Assembly: GCF_900112265.1 (NCBI RefSeq)
Contig: NZ_FOLO01000051.1
Coordinates: 4,365-41,396, forward strand
From: Pseudoalteromonas denitrificans DSM 6059
GTDB lineage: Bacteria > Pseudomonadota > Gammaproteobacteria > Enterobacterales > Alteromonadaceae
Direction: 5' to 3'
DNA: 37,032 nucleotides
The notes below the pieces were generated by a model that ran no database searches, was not told the origin of the DNA, and was given only the letters and a program-made list of their open reading frames with translations. The position numbers and the translations under genes are program-made. Positions 35,244 through 37,032 of this stretch are shown piece by piece. Each line of letters begins with the position of its first letter. The first letter of the stretch is position 1.

Positions 35244-36092
35244 TCACAGGTGTGTGCGTAATTCAAATAACTCAGGGAAAAAACTAATATCCAGTGCTTT
35301 TTTCAAAAAGCCAACACCAGACGAGCCACCCGTGCCCACTTTATTGCCTATTATGCGTTGCACCGTATACATATGTTTAAAACGCCATTGTTGAAAACTG
35401 TCTTCAATATCAACTAGTTTTTCGGCTAATTCATATAAATTAAAGTGCTCATCGGCATTTTGGTATACATTTAACCAAGCTTTCAGCACTGACTCATTGG
35501 ATTGATATGGTTGACTGAAATCTCGCGCTAAAACAGATTTATCGATTGATAATCCATTTTGTTCAAGTGCTTGAATGGTGACATCATAAAGGCTGGGCTG
35601 CGTAATAATCTGTTTTAACTCCTGATACACCAGGGGGTCATTTTCATGTACTTGCAATAAAGACTCATTTTTATTGCCTAACAAAAATTCAATTTTGCGA
35701 TAACCATAAGACTGAAAACCAGAAGAATGACCTAATGCATCACGAAACTTTAAATAATCAACAGGTGTTAAAGTAGACAGAATATTCCAAGATTGCGTAA
35801 GCTGGTTAAGTATTTGTTTAACACGAGAAATCACTTTAAAGGCGTGACCAAAATCACCATTTTGAATATTTTGCACAGCTTTACTTAATTCATGTCCTGC
35901 CAGCTTAAGCCATAATTCACTGGCCTGATGTATGATGATAAATAGCATTTCATCATGCTGATCCGATAATGGATTTTGTGCCGATAAGATGGGCCCTAAA
36001 TTGAGATAATCGCCATATGACATATCATCTTTAAAATCGGTATGAATCGCATCTTCCATAGGTCGATAGTTATTATTATATGGACAACCCAT
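35244..36092 (-). CDS. kynA: Tryptophan 2,3-dioxygenase
   Basis: Heme enzyme that opens the indole ring of L-tryptophan to N-formylkynurenine. The 282 residues carry YGDYLNLGPILSAQNPLS, then HDEMLFIIIHQASELWLKL with His55. YLKF with Arg117 and Tyr113 follows, and heme-ligand His240 is in RFKHMYTVQRIIG, leading into GTGGSSGVG. The numbering of these residues equals that of the studied Xanthomonas enzyme. GGAG lies 8 nt upstream of the ATG. It is the first gene of the minus-strand operon that continues with flavin reductase, luciferase-like monooxygenase, amidohydrolase and LysR genes. No kynureninase gene is in view. Confidence 0.96.
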   Translation of the reverse strand: MGCPYNNNYRPMEDAIHTDFKDDMSYGDYLNLGPILSAQNPLSDQHDEMLFIIIHQASELWLKLAGHELSKAVQNIQNGDFGHAFKVISRVKQILNQLTQSWNILSTLTPVDYLKFRDALGHSSGFQSYGYRKIEFLLGNKNESLLQVHENDPLVYQELKQIITQPSLYDVTIQALEQNGLSIDKSVLARDFSQPYQSNESVLKAWLNVYQNADEHFNLYELAEKLVDIEDSFQQWRFKHMYTVQRIIGNKVGTGGSSGVGFLKKALDISFFPELFELRTHL

Positions 36093-36218
36093 AATTTTAG
36101 CTCCACTTTAAATTTCTTTAAAATCACCCTGAATCTATGCTTAGTTAGGTGAAATTTTAATTTATAAATAAAGTTTAGCGCGTTTCAATTGATAAGAATA
36201 ATTATATTATTTATATTA

Positions 36219-36237
36219 ATTCATTCAAAAAATGAAT
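36219..36237. promoter_or_regulatory. Possible regulator-binding dyad upstream of kynA
   Basis: ATTCATT (36219-36225) and AATGAAT (36231-36237) form a perfect 7-bp dyad, about 130 bp before the tryptophan dioxygenase start. Position and symmetry would suit a LysR-type regulator, but it lacks the exact T-N11-A core. Confidence 0.3.
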
Positions 36238-36277
36238 ACTTAATTGTAAGGACTTTCACAGGACAAAATGATGCAAA

Positions 36278-36353
36278 GGTAAAAGGTAAAAGGTAAAAGG
36301 TAAAAGGTAAATAAAATAAGCAGGTAAAAGGTAAATAAAATAAGCAGGTAAAA
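36278..36353. repeat. Short tandem repeats
   Basis: Four perfect copies of GGTAAAA (36278-36305) are followed by two copies of a 24-bp unit, each made of GGTAAATAAAATAAGCA plus GGTAAAA (36306-36329 and 36330-36353). The longer unit appears to have grown from the shorter one. Copy number is probably variable between strains. Confidence 0.9.
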
Positions 36354-36398
36354 GCAAGAGTGCTATCAATTCTGTATAAAAATGTATTATGAGGTTAC

Positions 36399-36490
36399 TG
36401 TAGATTCCACTCACTCTGGACCAGCAGTATGATCAAACTGAACCTAGACTCCATATTAAGCTGGACCAGAACATAGGAAGTTTTGGACCA
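36399..36490. mobile_element. Possible IS21-type element terminus (remnant)
   Basis: TGTAGATTCCAC (36399-36410) leads into three copies of TGGACCA at 36417, 36462 and 36484. IS21-family ends usually begin with TG and carry several internal repeats of this sort. No transposase frame is visible beside it, so it would be a solo end or deletion remnant. The assignment is tentative. Confidence 0.3.
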
Positions 36491-36669
36491 AATTAGTAAA
36501 AACGGCAAAAATTCAACCTTAGTATTGCACTGAAACCACATTAGCTTTATATACTACTAATTCATTGCATGTGCATTTTTCAGCCGATGGTTTAATCCGT
36601 ATTAGTTAACTCACTTTTTTATTTATTCACAGAAAACTGTAGGATTGAAAGTTTGCTCTTGTCCAAACA

Positions 36670-36694
36670 AAAGCCTCGTAATATACGAGGCTTT
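36670..36694. terminator. Strong bidirectional intrinsic terminator
   Basis: AAAGCCTCGT (36670-36679) and ACGAGGCTTT (36685-36694) form a perfect 10-bp stem with a 5-nt loop and T runs on both strands. No gene that would end here on either strand is visible. It sits directly against the left end of the IS5-type element. Confidence 0.8.
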
Positions 36695-36724
36695 ATGTAG
36701 GGGCTGTTGATCTTTGTTTGAATT

Positions 36725-36752
36725 TTGTGCGTAAGTGACAATCTCGTATAAT
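36725..36752 (+). promoter_or_regulatory. Internal promoter of the insertion sequence
   Basis: TTGTGC (36725-36730) and a perfect TATAAT (36747-36752) are separated by 16 nt. Transcription would start near 36759, after the left arm of the hairpin at 36736-36787. Confidence 0.6.
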
Positions 36753-36787
36753 TCACTTCGCCAAAACCAAACTAAACGAGATTGTCA
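36736..36787 (+). promoter_or_regulatory. Inverted repeat masking the transposase start
   Basis: TGACAATCTCGT (36736-36747) and ACGAGATTGTCA (36776-36787) form a perfect 12-bp dyad. The right arm contains the ribosome-site region and the A of the transposase ATG. The left arm lies upstream of the predicted transcription start, so only read-through RNA would fold into this hairpin. Confidence 0.7.
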
Positions 36788-37032
36788 TGCCCCGATTAAT
36801 GCTCACTGATGAGCTGTGGTCGAAACTAAAAGCTATATTGCTTGAAGATAGAGTTTATAACAAGCTTGAACATCGACAAACACTAGAAGGAATACTTTAT
36901 CGCTTACGTGTTGGCTGTCCGTGGCGTGATTTACCTGAATGTTTTGGGTTGTGGAATACCATTTATCGTCGTTTTCTTCTTTGGTCAAGAAAAGGCATAT
37001 TAATGAGACTGTTCAAAACTTTAGCAAAAAAT
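36787..37032 (+). CDS. IS5-family transposase, N-terminal part (cut by window edge)
   Basis: The frame opens at ATG 36787 and runs to the window end, giving 82 residues. MLTDELWSKLKAILLE, then RQTLEGILYRLRVGCPWRDLPECFG and WNTIYRRFLLWSRKG are typical of the N-terminal domain of IS5-group transposases (the DUF4096-like segment). The catalytic DDE region lies beyond the edge. Many elements of this group split the transposase into two frames joined by frameshifting; that cannot be judged here. Confidence 0.85.
   Translation, partial: MPRLMLTDELWSKLKAILLEDRVYNKLEHRQTLEGILYRLRVGCPWRDLPECFGLWNTIYRRFLLWSRKGILMRLFKTLAKN

Larger units (their letters stand above)
36093..36786. other. Intergenic accessory boundary
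   Basis: About 690 bases without a long coding frame. From left to right: the promoter region of the tryptophan operon with a dyad at 36219-36237, tandem GGTAAAA repeats, a possible IS21-type terminus with TGGACCA repeats, a strong bidirectional hairpin, and the leader of an IS5-family element. Each is listed separately. No function is visible for about 36491-36669. Confidence 0.6.
36700..37032 (+). mobile_element. IS5-family insertion sequence, left end (cut by window edge)
   Basis: The transposase frame at 36787 and the preceding leader belong to an IS5-type element. The left end probably lies near GGGGCTGTTGATC at 36700, next to a TA that would suit the target of IS427-group elements. The right end is outside the window, so the terminal repeat cannot be confirmed. 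Confidence 0.65.

Noticed and set aside
36278..36353. CRISPR array
   Set aside because: The repeats are 7 and 24 bp, directly abutting with no unique spacers, and no cas genes are near.

Overview
The window looks like chromosome of a marine, low-GC gammaproteobacterium of the Alteromonadales type (Colwellia, Thalassotalea or Pseudoalteromonas relatives). This rests on AT-rich intergenic DNA, the divergent lexA/plsB pair, a caa3-type cytochrome oxidase cluster with SURF1, CtaA, CtaB and Sco genes, and many c-di-GMP and TonB proteins. The genus is an inference. I recognise no rRNA, tRNA or CRISPR array.

Layout. 1-4516 (minus strand): a chemotaxis operon in transcription order STAS protein, CheY, CheA, CheW, then a methyl-accepting protein with two PAS repeats that runs off the left edge. 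4838-13321: heme A and cytochrome c oxidase genes, in transcription order coxB, coxA, ctaG, coxC, (a small DUF2909 gene on the other strand), SURF1, a thioredoxin-like membrane protein, ctaA, ctaB, sco. 13839-17087: lexA and plsB diverge from a promoter region with two SOS boxes. 17139-20278: tesB and a PAS-GGDEF-EAL protein. 20438-25026 (plus strand): a three-gene unit of periplasmic binding protein, sensor histidine kinase and TonB-dependent receptor. 25164-26897: an acetolactate-synthase-like thiamine diphosphate enzyme without a small subunit. 27324-29819: a REC-REC-PAS-GGDEF-EAL protein.

30311-36092 is the most unusual block. Tryptophan 2,3-dioxygenase, a Fre-like flavin reductase, a luciferase-like flavin monooxygenase, an asparaginase-II-type amidohydrolase and a LysR regulator form one minus-strand operon. 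A kynurenine-formamidase-like hydrolase faces it. The set suggests oxidative tryptophan breakdown to kynurenine followed by a reduced-flavin-dependent step that I cannot match to a described pathway.

The right end (36093-37032) is an accessory boundary: short tandem repeats, a possible IS21-type terminus, a strong bidirectional terminator, and the left end of an IS5-family element. The transposase start of that element can be masked by a 12-bp hairpin in read-through transcripts.
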